Source: Craterostigma plantagineum
Lineage: Eukaryota > Streptophyta > Magnoliopsida > Lamiales > Linderniaceae
Length of the DNA stretch: 64,000 nt
Direction: 5' to 3'
NCBI GenBank assembly: GCA_027422505.1
Contig: JAPQWV010000736.1
Location: 1 to 64,000 of the forward strand
Shown here: piece after piece, positions 1-10,634 of the stretch
How the letters are laid out: every line of letters begins with the position of its first letter
Position numbering within the stretch: the first letter of the stretch is position 1
Program-made: the position numbers and the translations under genes
Notes under the pieces: model-generated
What the model was told of the DNA's origin: nothing
Databases searched by the model: none
Seen by the model: only the letters and a program-made list of their open reading frames with translations

Positions 1-335
1 CGGGAAGCCAGAAGCAGTAGATGCATACCCCTCCACCGTCTAGCAGCCCAGGCAAGCCCCTGAGTCCAGTCCCGAAAAGGCCAATCCCATCGGATCCTGC
101 GTCGCAGAAGCCGCAGGCAAGTGCGGGAGAAAACACACTCAAAGAAAAGGTGGGTGGTCGTCTCCACACTGAGCGAATCACAAAGCGGACAGGCCCGAGT
201 ACCCGCACGCAAAGCCACCCAAGGCTTATCCCTCGTCGATAAGCGGTCTCGAATACCCAACCAGAGGATGAATTCATGACGTGGAACCCTAAGAGGACCC
301 CCAAAAAGAGAAGCCCAAGGCACCACAACCCCATG
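1..335 (-). pseudogene. LINE (L1-like) RT C-terminal zinc-binding (zf-RVT) fragment
   Basis: Read on the minus strand, this stretch is open and encodes the C-terminal zinc-binding region found after the reverse transcriptase of plant non-LTR retrotransposons. Going from high to low coordinates it shows a HEFILWL block, then RDRLSTRDKPW, then a C-x2-C pair followed by H-x4-C (CPLCD ... HLFFEC), then a tryptophan-rich WDWPFRDW tail. The same blocks occur in order in the LINE at 50498-52110, so both belong to one family. The 5' part of the LINE is missing and the boundary with Athila-type sequence is near 335, consistent with a 5'-truncated insertion into an Athila 3' region. Its 3' end lies beyond the window start. 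Confidence 0.85.
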
Positions 336-1472
336 CGATTCGCATGAATAGACATAGTATTACTTTGAGAGATTCGCACACATAACCCATGTTTCGTTGT
401 GAGAGTTTGAGCTGACGAGCTTTTGCTCATTTTTCTTGGTATGTGTGAGTAGTGCATACTTTACGTCTCTCTAGAACTTGCTCGTTTGATACGCATTGAA
501 ATTGCTTTAGAGTGAGTTTAGTATGAATATGATGAAGGCATTAGGAAATAAGTCCACGGCCAAAGTTCACGACCACGATCACCGTAGTTAGCCACTTTGT
601 GCCTAAGCCTTTTTATTTCTTAAACCTCATATTTTCATAAGCCGCTAACCTGAATAAGCATCCAGAGATCATTTGAACCCGAGTTAAGTAGAAGTGAAGG
701 TCGAATGTCAAAGTCGAAAGCGAGTCGGATGACCCCGACACCTCCGAGACAACGCTGAAAGAAGTAGGGAAATCCTCATTAATAAAAATAAAGAAAGAAA
801 AAAAAGAAAGAAGAGTGAAAAAAAAGGGCGTAGGAAGGAGGAGAAGTGAAGCAATAGGAGAATAAACTGCTGTGAAAAGAAAGAAAGAACATTTCCTTCG
901 ATAATCTTCCAGTCTCGTGAATTCCACATCATCGCTCATTTTCAGACGTGGGAGAAGAAAGGCTTAGTGGAATGTAGCAGAAATAAGAAGAAGTGAAGAC
1001 GGCGTAACCAGAAAGGCTAATTATTGGCGCGCTTTAGACAATGACATGAAGACCGACACGACTGCTACTCATATGTGATTCCACTACCACCTCATTACTA
1101 TCTGCACCCATTTAACCCGAAAAAGACCTTCTGATTCATGCTAACTGCTTTAAGTAGTAGACGTGCGATTGACTTGCAAGCATATGGTTTAGACTAGATT
1201 ATTGCATGAATTGAGTGATTCACCGATTTATTAGCCTATACACTGAGTGATTTGAGTGAATCCCTGTGAGGTGTGGATCTCGATTAGTAGTGCTAAGGAA
1301 ATTCGTGTCGATAAGTGCTGATTGTTGTTGCAGTGTCCATAATTGCTTGCTTGATTCAATTTTGTATTTTCACCTGCGTTGGTGAATTGTGAATGGTCGT
1401 GTCACTATCTTGTTACCTTTTCTTACTTCTAATTTGCTTGAGGACAAACAAAAGCTTAAATGTGGGGAGGTT
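336..1472 (+). mobile_element. Athila-like Ty3 element, 3' non-coding region (copy 1)
   Basis: No coding region is supported here. The stretch is alignable by eye with 5660-6727, the equivalent region of the second Athila copy: both contain the gacatag...actttgagagattcg block, the tctctctagaactt block and the ggcattaggaaataagtcca block. It ends in a polypurine tract that abuts the LTR start at 1473. A purine-rich stretch at about 780-900 (GAA/AAG runs) is low complexity and not a gene. The part of the element upstream of 336 has been replaced by the LINE insertion. Confidence 0.8.
1459..1472 (+). other. Polypurine tract of Athila copy 1
   Basis: The run aatgtggggagg sits immediately upstream of the LTR start (TGATAAACG at 1473). 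In LTR retrotransposons this tract primes plus-strand DNA synthesis. The preceding gaggac...gcttaa module recurs in the second copy at about 5456-5485. Confidence 0.8.
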
Positions 1473-1474
1473 TG

Positions 1475-1498
1475 ATAAACGTATTTTAATACGTTTAT
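1475..1498. repeat. 24-bp near-perfect palindrome at the LTR1 terminus
   Basis: Two 11-bp arms (ATAAACGTATT and AATACGTTTAT) are separated by TT, starting at base 3 of the LTR. In the K LTR and LTR2 the second arm is mutated (atgcatt, atacatt), so the perfect form is seen only here. Confidence 0.75.
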
Positions 1499-1670
1499 TG
1501 TTGCATTTATTGGGTTATAATAGGATATTTTTTGTCATTCCATGCATTTCTTGGTTCTATTTACACCCATTTAAATATTGTAGGACTTTGAATGATTATC
1601 GAGCGAAGAGGAGCGAAAACGAGGCGAAAAGGACGCGAAAATGGCCAAGTATGAAGATGTCAGGCAAGAG

Positions 1671-2172
1671 TCACGGCCGTGACTCACCTCGAAGGGGCGT
1701 GAACAGAGGCAGTATGCTTAAGGACAAGGTGTCACGGCCGTGAATGTCTATGCACGTGCCCGTGAACAGTGACTTTTACTTCAAGAGTCACGACCGTGAG
1801 CCTTGTGCGCGTTCCCGTGAATCCCGACAGAACCAATTGAACTCAGCGATGGAAGCGTCACGGCCGTGAGTATCACCTCAGGAGGCCGTGAAATGCGGCA
1901 GTAGCTCAAAATGTTTAAGTCACGACCGTGACTCGACATGCAACGAGCCGTGACGCTCGACAGAAACTAAGCAACGGAACATTGTCCGCTGTCACGGCCG
2001 TGACTTTAGATGCAAGAGGCCGTGACTCTCTCCAGAAAGTCAATATTAGGGTCTAAGCCGCCGTCACGGCCGTGACTCCTATTGCATGAGGACGTGAAGG
2101 GTTTAAACAAGGCGAAAAGTCAGCCTAAATGCATAGTTCACGGCCGTGAAGGCCCGTTAAGTGGTTGTGAAC
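1671..2172 (+). repeat. Array of TCACGGCCGTGA palindromes in LTR1
   Basis: Eight units each start with the 12-bp palindrome TCACGGCCGTGA or TCACGACCGTGA, at 1671, 1732, 1788, 1858, 1920, 1992, 2064 and 2138 (spacing 56-74 bp). Each palindrome is followed about 20-30 bp later by a half-site of the form gccGTGA. The palindromes are conserved while the spacers vary. The array ends about 58 bp upstream of a TATA-like box, so it occupies the promoter-proximal part of U3. Confidence 0.9.
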
Positions 2173-2204
2173 GTGCCAAATTTCAGGGTTTTGGACAAAC
2201 TTCG

Positions 2205-2220
2205 ATGCATAAAAGGGGAG
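2205..2220 (+). promoter_or_regulatory. TATA-like box of LTR1
   Basis: The sequence gcataaaagggg is the best core-promoter candidate in the LTR. It is followed by a purine-rich leader. It is conserved at the matching position in K (56750-56760), and LTR2 has a canonical TATAAAAG there (7396-7403). Confidence 0.55.
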
Positions 2221-2629
2221 TTCTTCTCAAAACTCAGGGACAACCTCATTGAGACGAAAACTTAGAGAAAAAGAGAGGAGGAAGAACACTAGAAGCTGCT
2301 CTTTCATTCGGAGACACGTAAGGGACGATCCAACAACGAAGCCACGCTCATTTGATCGAGGAACGAGAGCTCCACCTCAGCACCACCATACTCACTTATT
2401 AGGGAAGATTTTATGAGTTCTCTATCCTCGTTTCCCTTAAATCTCGTTGTTGTTTTGCCTAATATGAGTAGCTAAATCTCTTGTGTGTTCGGGAATAGAT
2501 GAACGTTGGGTTATGTCGTAGTTAAGGCGTAGGATAATCGTCAACACGTGTATTCAACTATATCATTCTATGATACTGCTTCTTCGATCAATATGTCTAT
2601 GTGTTGATGTGAATTTATGGTACCTCGTT

Positions 2630-2770
2630 TAGGGCGTCAGCTAAATAACGACTAGGACATTCGTAGACGTTAGGATCCGAGTATAGGGCGACAGCAAATA
2701 CTCGACCCTCGCCCTTTGGTAATTAATGATCTTAAATTCCCACGAACGTATAGGGCGACAGCAAACTCAT
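2630..2770 (+). repeat. Three GGGCGACAGC-type motifs in LTR1
   Basis: Copies of agGGCGACAGC(A/T)AA start near 2631, 2684 and 2752. The same trio appears at 7823-7960 in LTR2 and at 57175-57310 in the K LTR, so it has been kept through substantial LTR divergence. Confidence 0.75.
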
Positions 2771-3172
2771 GAGTGGGTAGAAAGTTACCTCGATTTAGTC
2801 GATATTCACGTAGGAACGATAATCCGTAGCCTTAGCCGACAACACCCTTCGGGATTCGAATCCCGAACACATATTTATTATCTTCACTTATTCATACATT
2901 TCCTAGTTGTGCTCTCTTAGTTATTTTTATTTGATTAGATTAATCCGTTAAAATAGCATAGCATAAATCAATCCCGTTATTTACATAGGCTAAATATCGA
3001 GTGATAGGTTATTACTAGTAGTCAAGTTATTCTTCGTGTTCGATACTCGGATACTCGCTATAGCTATTCTACAAACGATAGGTACACTACCTATCGCGCG
3101 TGGTACTAGTTATAACATATTCGTTTTAATTATTACTTGAGTTTAATATATTAAAGTACACGCACGCGATCA

Positions 3173-4658
3173 ATCGCGCGAAAGAAATTATGTAACTTAA
3201 ATTTGCCATGTCATGGTTCGACCAACTTGGAGCCTAAATGATCGAGCTCTATACTAACTTGACCTAGATACCTAGTTGAACTAATTAGGGTCTTTAGCAA
3301 ATTAGCCTAGCCGAATTAATTATTTTTAGCCTAGTTATTTAATTTGGATATAATATTGATATTTCAATATTATGTGTAAGGGTCGAAAAGTGAGGACGTC
3401 GCAAGCAGTAAGCTTATTTAGCACGGACGACAGGTAAGTGGAAATCGCAACTACAACACACAATTATTATGTGTATGAACTATGCGATTACGTGCTTCTC
3501 TGACTATGTGTGACCTTCGATGTGACATAATCTATAATATGTGAATTATACGTGACATGTTTGTTTATGATACATGAAATGTGGTGTTGGCATGAAATGC
3601 ATTTTAATCCGAAGCATGACATGAGCATATGCACGTATGAAAATCAAGGCATGAGAGGGTGCATATTATAAGATCGCCTGAGGGCGATAGATAATTGCCG
3701 TATTGGCGATTGTGTCGACTCAATGTAGAGTCACGGCTGTTCTATGCTACCATGGGGATTCACGATGCCGAATAATTACCTGATTCACGATAGGTAAGGG
3801 GAAATACACCATGGCGATTCATGATGTCAATTACCTGATTCACGATAGGTAGGTGGATACCCCGTAGCTGGAGATGCAATCTGGAGGAGGCGACTTGAGG
3901 GAACAAGCGGCACCGAGGGAACCTCGAGTGTTGGCAACCTCGTAGTAGGCTACCAGTGAGAAGCGCCCGCGTGTCAGACGCATTGGGATGGGAAGGCGCC
4001 TTAGGGTTGAACGTATTTGTGTGTGCCCGAGTTAGCCTCTCAATGGGACCGCATTGGGATTGAAAGGCACACTACCTCTCAATGTGGACCACATTGGGAT
4101 GGAAAGGCACCATTAAGCACAGATTCGTACTAGGGTTTAGCCTCTCAGTGCGTGTACTGCCACCTATTTGTACTTTTATGAGACTGAGCTCTATGAATGG
4201 TGCATAGTAAGATGGAACGCCGAGGGCCCAATATGAAATAAGAGAACGAGAAAGACGTGAGAACTAGATAACATCGGCATGGATGCCTTCGCTATTTAGG
4301 TCACGTGCATTGCATGCATGATTTTCACTTACTGAGCTTTATAAGCTCATTCCACGTTTTATGTGTTGTAGGTACCGAGGCCGACGCTGATGTGCGCCGA
4401 GGATGAGGCGAGCTGACGGCGGTACTCCAGGGTCTTTTGAGGGCGGGGCTGTACATGGATGACGACCTGTGGAACGACGTTAGGTTTTTAATATTTTGAT
4501 ATTTTGGGGCTGCGGCCCATGTATAGTAGTGATGTCACTGTAGACGATTTTTGTTGTAATATATTTTATTTAGGAAAAAGTTTTTGCTAGACGGGTCTTC
4601 CGCGACTTACGTTGCGAAAATCCGCCACTAATTAGTATTAGAAAGTGAGGGTCTCACA
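3173..4658 (+). repeat. Tekay-like LTR, 3' part (piece H)
   Basis: This piece reads on the plus strand as the reverse complement of the D-type LTR. It shares the gggtcgaa ... acgacaggtaagtgg block, the cccatgtatag...gacgattttt block and the terminal cgggtcttccgcgacttacgttgcg...gagggtctcaca. It ends at 4658 with CA. Its first five bases ATCGC follow LTR1 directly. Short tandem units based on cctctcaatg...cattgggatggaaaggcac lie at about 3976-4110. The 5' part of the LTR is missing here; a complementary 5' part sits at 52111-53059. No gene is present. Confidence 0.8.
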
Positions 4659-5024
4659 GGTATTCCTCCAGATATGAAAGCCACCAAGGATAGAATTTGC
4701 AAGGCGTGCCAAATGGGGGAAACAAACCAAGACGTCCTTCAAACCTAAGAATGTGATATTCACGTCCAGACCATTGGAACTGCTGCATCTTGACCTTTTT
4801 GGTTCGGTACATGTTATGTCATTGAGAGGTAAATGATATGCCTTTCTTATCGTAGATGACTATATTGGGTACACATTGGTCTTATTTCTTGCGCACAAAA
4901 GTGAGGCTTTGGATAACCTTGCGCCACTTATGAAAAAGCTAGGAATTGAGAAAGAGATGAAGGTCCGTAAGATTAGGAGTGATAACGGTCTATAATTTGC
5001 AAAAGCCCAGTCAAGGAGCAACTG
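4659..5024 (+). pseudogene. Ty1/copia (Sirevirus-like) GAG-pre-integrase/integrase fragment
   Basis: In one frame (with one shift near 4740) this encodes a C-K-A-C-Q zinc-finger end, the STSRPLELLHLDLFG block that precedes the first catalytic Asp region of copia integrases, FLIVDDY, and a terminal IRSDNG (second catalytic Asp). One in-frame TGA interrupts it (about 4833). These motifs match the Sirevirus lineage of Ty1/copia. The fragment is cut off at about 5024 by Athila-type sequence and begins right after the Tekay-like LTR at 4658. RT/RNase H of the same kind of element lies 40 kb away at 45113-46577 and may be the same ancient insertion split by later ones. Confidence 0.8.
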
Positions 5025-5027
5025 ACA

Positions 5028-5138
5028 GTAGAGTTGAAACCGCTGCCCGGCGGAGAGCGACAACTCCAAAGTATGAATGGAGGCGAGGGAGGCTTAAGCG
5101 AAAAGGAGATATTATACCTACAGTTCCAGCCACCCTAA
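5028..5138 (+). pseudogene. Athila copy 2: last codons of pol (integrase C-terminus)
   Basis: The short frame ending at TAA 5136-5138 encodes a GGEGGLSEKEILYLQF tail that matches the very end of the pol of element K ([16 protein letters not shown], ending 63468). Everything upstream of it is missing, so this Athila copy is truncated at its junction with the copia fragment. Confidence 0.75.
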
Positions 5139-6727
5139 GAAAAAAAGGGAGTTACGTCCGGCTGAACATGTTAAAAGAAGCGCTCCTCAGGAGGCAACCC
5201 AGGTTTTATCTATCTAGTTTTTTTATTTGTCTGTAACTATGATGCATATGAATATGTCTATTATTATTATTATTATCTATGCCTATTTCCTTTTTACGTT
5301 TAATTTTCCTTTTTGTTATGATACGTATCACGAGTCACAATACGACGACCTTCACGCGTTCAGTCACGACTACGTCACGACAACGTCACTTATTTGTCGG
5401 GGAGTCCTGTTCATTTTAACCTTCTTTTTCCCTTCCTTTTATCCTTTTTACGTTGAGGACGTCGGTCTTAAGTGTGGGGAGGGGAATTGAGGTTGAGAAT
5501 GTACGTGAAATTTTTTTATGACGTGTCCGTAAGCTATTACTTTCGTTGGAAAGGCATGAATTCTTTAAAACTAGGCATGATTATTTGCGTTTATCTTGAG
5601 TTAGTTTGAAATTAATGGAGTCTTGTGGGCGTTTAGGACTCGCATGATTGATTGAATCGTGTATGCTTGGATAGACATAGCGCTACTTTGAGAGATTCGT
5701 GCACATAACCCGTTTACGTTGCGAGAGTTTGAGCCTGATGAGCTTATGCTCAATTTTTTTCCTTGGTTGTGTGACGTGCCTAGTTTATATCTCTCTAGAA
5801 CTTGTCTGTTTGATACGCGTTGAAACTGTTTGGGTTGCGTTCATGTGGAAATGACGAGGGCATTAGGAAATAAGTCCAGAGCCAAATTTCCAAACCCACG
5901 ACTGATCCCCATAGTTACCACTTTGAGTCGAACCTCCCCTCGTAAATTATAAAAGATGCTACCCAAATAAGCCTTCAGATATCATCTGAACCTGAGTTGA
6001 TTAGAATAGAGCAGAAGTCGAACTTGAGGGTTACTGCTTTAATGTCTGATTTAATGTCACTTCTCTATTATTCGGTGAAATTACTCGATCCTACTTGACC
6101 GTTTTCTGAAATGACCTGATCCCTTGCATAAGCCTGCCCATAAACCTTTTGTAAGATATAGTTTTTGGTAATAAATATCCCTAGGTACACGGCCTTCGCT
6201 GTGACAATGTATTGTTTGCGACAAAAAGCCAAACCTTGATGTTTAGGGAATAAGGGCAGTGCACAAAATCATATCGTAAATAAGATGAAAGGGCAGAAAA
6301 TGAAAGGAAACTTAGTTGAGATGGTCGGGCAGAAAAGTCTAGGATTTCAGAGCGAGAATGTTGAGTCTTATGTTGGGGCATGTGACTGTCAGTTTGATCA
6401 TGCTATATTCTTTGAGTTTTCGCTTATGTGTCCTATCTTTAGGATTACGTTTGTCAGTGTCTATGCTTGTCATCTCATTATTATTTGACCCCCTTTCGAC
6501 CCAAAAGACCCTCAGATTTAACGCTTACCACCTTAAGTAGAAGATATGCAATTAACTTGCAAGCCTATGGTAGGGGTTGGACTAGCGCACTATTTGAGCG
6601 ATTCACTGATATACTAGCCTACACACTGAGCGATTTGAGTGATGATGTGTGGGTCCTGATTTGTAGTGCTAAGGAAATTTAGGTTGATAGGTGCCAATCA
6701 TTAGTGTACTGTCTATGATTGTTTGCT
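5139..6727 (+). mobile_element. Athila-like element copy 2, post-pol 3' region
   Basis: This is non-coding sequence between the pol end and LTR2. It holds the conserved post-pol block (agaagcgct ... gaggcaaccca, about 5173-5203), a (ATT)n run near 5263-5280, an internal polypurine tract (about 5475-5487), and then the blocks shared with 336-1340. Compared with copy 1, roughly 105 bp including the LTR-proximal polypurine tract are missing just before LTR2. A frame at 5227-5490 is compositionally biased and I do not support it as an env-like gene. Confidence 0.75.
5475..5487 (+). other. Internal polypurine tract in Athila copy 2
   Basis: The run gtgtggggagggg is preceded by gttgaggac...cttaa, the same module that precedes the LTR-proximal polypurine tract of copy 1 (1440-1472). 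It lies about 1.2 kb upstream of the LTR, just downstream of pol. Confidence 0.65.
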
Positions 6728-8373
6728 TGATAAACGTACATCAATACATTTATTGCAGTATTTATCTGGGTTATAATAGCGTTTTAGTAATCATTTTATG
6801 GATTAATCCGCTCAATAACACCTATTTTGATATTGAAGTACCTTACGACGGCTATTGGACGAAAAGGAGCAAAAACAAGGCAAAACGGAGCAAGTACGAC
6901 GAAAACAGGAAGTGTATTACACTAGGCCGTGACTATGAGCAGTGTTCACCTCCGCCCAGGAAAAGATGTTCACGGCCGTGAATGCAAGTGCACTAGGCCG
7001 TGAACCACGGCAACGAGCTAAGTCAAAGAGGTTGTCACGGCCGTGACACCTCGTGCACCAGGCCATGACAGAAGTGCGAGAGCTAAACTAGAGAGAGTCA
7101 CAGTCGTGAAGCCCGCCTGAACAGTAGCAACGGATTAGAAAATTTATTTCTCTTAATCTAGACCTCGGATTGAGAATCCCTTCACTTAAAGTCAGGATTG
7201 GCGAGTATACTTTCTGTGGTTAAAATTTTAGGTCCATCGGAGATCGTTTACCCCTTGATCTGCGTGAAACAAGGAACTGCCGGAAACCTGCCGAAAGCGT
7301 CACGACTGTGAATGTGTTGTCCTAGGCCGTGAAGCACGGTAGTGAGCTGATTTTGTGCCCCGACAGTGTCACGGCATGAAGGTGTCGAATTTCACTATAA
7401 AAGCCCAATTTCGATTCAAAAAGAGGGGAACTCCTTTTTGAAGTCAACCCTAATATATCCGAGACGAAAGAGAGCCATCAAGAACAGAGAAACACCCACA
7501 GAAGCGCAAGAGACGGATTACCAACGCTTTCACGTCGAATTGAACAAGGAAAGAGAATCTTCCCCCGATACCATCCCAGATCAATCAGAAGGGAAGATTA
7601 CGAGTCCTCTGCCCTTGTTCTCTAATTCTTTCGTTGCTTTTCCGTTGATTATGAGTAGCTAAATTTCCTCTGTGTTTGGAAGTAGATGAACATGCTAGGT
7701 TGATTCGTGCTTAAGACATATATTTATCGTGACTCGTGTATACTGACTATTTATCTGTCTATGAAAGTGTTTCTTCGCTTTAATATGTCTATGTGATAAA
7801 GTGAATATGCGGAAAATCGTTTAGGGGGACAGCTAAACAATGATTATGCCATTTGTAGATGATAGGACTCGAGGATAGGGCGACAGCAAATACTTGATCC
7901 TCGCCATTAGTAATTGTCGAATCTCAGATCCCCGCGAGCGTCTAGGGCGATAGCAAATTCGTGAATGGGTGGGAAATTACTGCGATCTAGTCAAGAATCA
8001 CGTAGGAGTGATATTTTAGTGTCTTCGACGATAGTACCTAGCGGGTTTCGAATCCCGAGCACATTATTCTTATTTGTAAACACTCTTATCAGTTTTAGTT
8101 GTATTCTTCTCTTACTCTCTCATTGCTTAGGATTGGTTTGTTAGGTTAGTTCGCAGTATACACAATTTGCGCACTTTATTTAGGCTAGATATCGAGTCGA
8201 TAGGTTATTACTAGTAATCAAGTTTATTCCTCGTGTTCGATACTCGTTTACTCACCTTACTACACTATAAATGATAGGTCCACTACATATCGCACATCGG
8301 TGATAGTAACTACGTATTCGCTTTATTTATCACTTATCGCACTTGCTTACATTACTACACCGCGTGTCGATCA
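6728..8373 (+). repeat. Athila-like LTR (LTR2)
   Basis: This 1646-bp LTR starts TGATAAACG and ends GTCGATCA, with the same internal order as LTR1: palindrome region (6925-7380), TATA box (7396-7403), a splice- and poly-A-free leader, and the three GGGCGACAGC-type motifs (7823-7960). It is clearly older than or from another subfamily than LTR1 and K. The palindrome array is eroded: good palindromes remain at 6970 and 7035, and imperfect ones at 7098, 7300 and 7369. It is followed by a truncated Tekay-like LTR. Reading frames inside it are not genes. Confidence 0.85.
7396..7403 (+). promoter_or_regulatory. TATA box of LTR2
   Basis: A canonical TATAAAAG lies 20-30 bp downstream of the last palindrome remnant, at the position equivalent to the cataaaagg of LTR1 and K. 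Confidence 0.65.
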
Positions 8374-9786
8374 GCGGTGCAACCCCATAAGGATTCACGT
8401 AAAGTCATAGAAGCACATAATCATGTAATTCATGCACATATAATTTATGTGTTGTAGTTGGGATCTCCACTTACCTGCCGTCCAAGCTTAATTGCACTTA
8501 CGGCCTTGCCTTGTGAAATTCCTAGTCAACCCTTGAATAAATTAGAGTATTAGTACTAGGTTGGTATCTAAATCGGATGACTATTTTGAAATAATTGAAT
8601 TGGACTAGTCTGCTCGAAACCTAGACTGTTCGATTTGTATTTCAACCTAAGCTAGTACATATTCTTTAACTTATCAAACTCAATGGAAGAGGGTTGGTTA
8701 GGTTTGAATTCGGCCGGTAGAAGTCGAGTTTCATTAGGGTTTCGACCGAAAATGGTTCACACAATATGGTCCATGTATCGACCTTACTTTCTTCGATTAT
8801 GAATTTGTCCGATTACTTGACCTTGCATCGCCCGATTGCCCATTGCCGTGTTTAATTTGAATTGCCAAGTCGCCCAATTCTTTGTAAGGTCGACCTAGGT
8901 TTCGATCGATAAATACACTCACATAATGATTCTCGTCTAATTGGCAAAATCTCGGCGAAACTCGGAGTCGCCCGATTCACCTAATTATTAGAACCACATA
9001 TACCACATTCGGTCGATTCCTTTGGCACGGCGAAAGTGATTTGGTCTAACTTTGTTTCGTCCGATTCATTTATCTCCAATCATCACCCGACTTATGGCCC
9101 GATTTGACTAGGCCTGGTTTTTTAAATCGGCCGATCATTTTGCTATTTAAATTCTATTTACAATATTCATTCGGCCGATTCTAGGTTTCGCCGAGGATTT
9201 TCCCTGGGTCTTAGGTCAAAATTAAGTCATGTTAGAAAAACCTAGTTTTGCCCGACTGCCCTAATATCGTTGTCTCCAACGTTCGGTCGATTGCCATGCT
9301 TTGAAATCCACTTTCGACCGAAAGTTTTCTACTCTTCTAATATTCATCTATCCGAGCTTAAAACATTTTATGTATTCTAAGATTCTTTCTATCTTATACA
9401 TGTGATACTATCCACAGACTGTTCCAAAAATCGATGTTATAGATTCTAAAGCATGTTGTAATACATGAAATAAACTTAAATCGAATTAGCTATGGTAACG
9501 TGAATTTATACTCCAAGCCCAGGAGAATTTATACATTCTTTAATGTTTAGGAGAATTTATACTCCAAGCTATGTTGTAGTTCCTACTTTAGATATATAAA
9601 AGCCATGACAAGAATTTATACATTCTTTAAGGTTTAGGAGAAAAGAGCACCTCTGTTGTGAACTTCCTTTCTTTCTACTTGGGTTTCGAATTGCCTCTCT
9701 AGTAAAAATGTTTCTCCTTTATCTATGCTTTACGTGTAACTATAGATAAATGACATTAATCTATTTTATTTATTCTTATCTTTAAC
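8374..9786 (-). repeat. Truncated Tekay-like LTR (piece J, left part)
   Basis: On the minus strand this is the middle of a D-type LTR: the block around 8455-8500 (gtgttgtag ... cttacctgccgtccaagctt) matches 41640-41680. It contains many cgcccgatt/tcggccgatt words between about 8790 and 9320. The LTR 3' end is missing, cut at LTR2. Element D is inserted at 9786, duplicating TTAAC, and the rest of J resumes at 43103. There is no gene. Confidence 0.75.
9782..9786. repeat. TSD of element D (left copy, TTAAC)
   Basis: TTAAC directly precedes the D LTR start at 9787 and is repeated directly after the D LTR end at 43098-43102. Confidence 0.9.
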
Positions 9787-10159
9787 TGTGGCGACCCTCA
9801 CTTTCTAATCGTAATTACTGGCGGATTTTCGCAACGTAAGTCGTGGAAGACCCGTCTAACAAAAATTATTTCCTAAAGAAAATATATTACAATAAAAATC
9901 GTCTACAACGCCATCACTATACACGGGCCGTGGCCCCAAAGTGGCAAAATACCAAAAACCCTAACGTCGCTCCATAGGTCGCATCCATGTACAATCCCGC
10001 CCTCAAAAATCCGCGGAGCACCACCGTCAGCCCGCCTCAGCCACGACACTCATCAGCGTTGGGTTCGATACCTACAACACGTAAACCTTGACCCATGCTC
10101 AGTAGGTGAAATATGCATGTATGCAACATGCCCTCGATCCCATCCCATACACCACACAA
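9787..10159 (-). repeat. Element D 3' LTR, distal piece
   Basis: This piece begins tgtggcgaccctcac at 9787 and matches 40426-40799 of the other D LTR. It is interrupted at 10159 by element B and resumes at 36626. Confidence 0.9.
10155..10159. repeat. TSD of element B (left copy, CACAA)
   Basis: CACAA precedes the B LTR start and recurs at 36621-36625 after the B LTR end. The other D LTR shows the uninterrupted site with a single CACAA at 40795-40799. Confidence 0.93.
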
Positions 10160-10634
10160 TGTCAGGACCCGTCATCCTGCCCTCGTATTCCGTTCTAATC
10201 CTAAGTATCTAATGCTTTGTTATCGCGCAAAAGCGTAAAAATGCGAATAAAATTTTTCCTTTTAAAACTACGTGCGGAAGTCTTATACACATGTCAAAAG
10301 AATGTTCGCAAATCGTTCTACAATTCGTCGTAGTCATGTCTATACAGAAGACAAGTGTGGGTGTGTATGTGCAGCCAAAAGCTTCCTATGCGCCCAGCCT
10401 TCACAGGTCGTCATCCATACACACACTCCCACCTCAAAAGCAGCTGGATAGCTTCAAAAGATTGGCCTCGCATAAAAGTCGGATCACGTACCGTGATCGT
10501 CGGTACCTACAACACGTAACATAAACAATGAGCCATCGAGGCTCAGTAAGCAGAAATTATGCATGTATGCACTTGTCCTAACGAACGAAAATCCACGCCG
10601 TCGTTTTCTAACGCTCATACTCTTTTTCTCATAC
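10160..10634 (-). repeat. Element B 3' LTR, distal piece
   Basis: This piece matches 33974-34456 of the 5' LTR and is interrupted by element E after the CATAC target site. Frames here (for example 10291-10524) recur in the other LTR copy and are not genes. Confidence 0.92.

Larger units (their letters stand above)
1473..3172 (+). repeat. Athila-like LTR (LTR1), 3' LTR of an element entering from the left
   Basis: This 1.7-kb LTR begins TGATAAACG right after a polypurine tract and ends ...CGCGATCA. It is nearly co-linear with the LTR of element K (53060-57697 without its solo-LTR insertion; 1700 versus about 1718 bp, a few percent different by eye) and much more diverged from LTR2 (6728-8373). 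Because a PPT precedes it and no PBS follows it, it is a 3' LTR. It contains, in order: a terminal inverted repeat, an array of 12-bp palindromes, a TATA-like box, and three copies of a GGGCGACAGC-type motif. The protein-like reading frame that crosses its left edge (1393-1743) is not a gene. Confidence 0.9.

Noticed and set aside
613..939. Minus-strand hydrophobic frame in the Athila 3' region
   Set aside because: It is the translation of a purine-rich tract on the opposite strand (Phe/Leu/Ser runs) and is absent from the equivalent region of copy 2.
1671..2172. CRISPR-like array (short palindromic repeats, regular spacing)
   Set aside because: The repeats are 12-bp palindromes inside a plant LTR with diverged but related spacers, recur in every family LTR, and have no cas genes nearby; this is a eukaryotic retrotransposon feature.
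5227..5490. Possible env-like ORF after Athila pol
   Set aside because: It is only 87 codons, begins with an ATT microsatellite, runs through a polypurine tract and has no counterpart in copy K.
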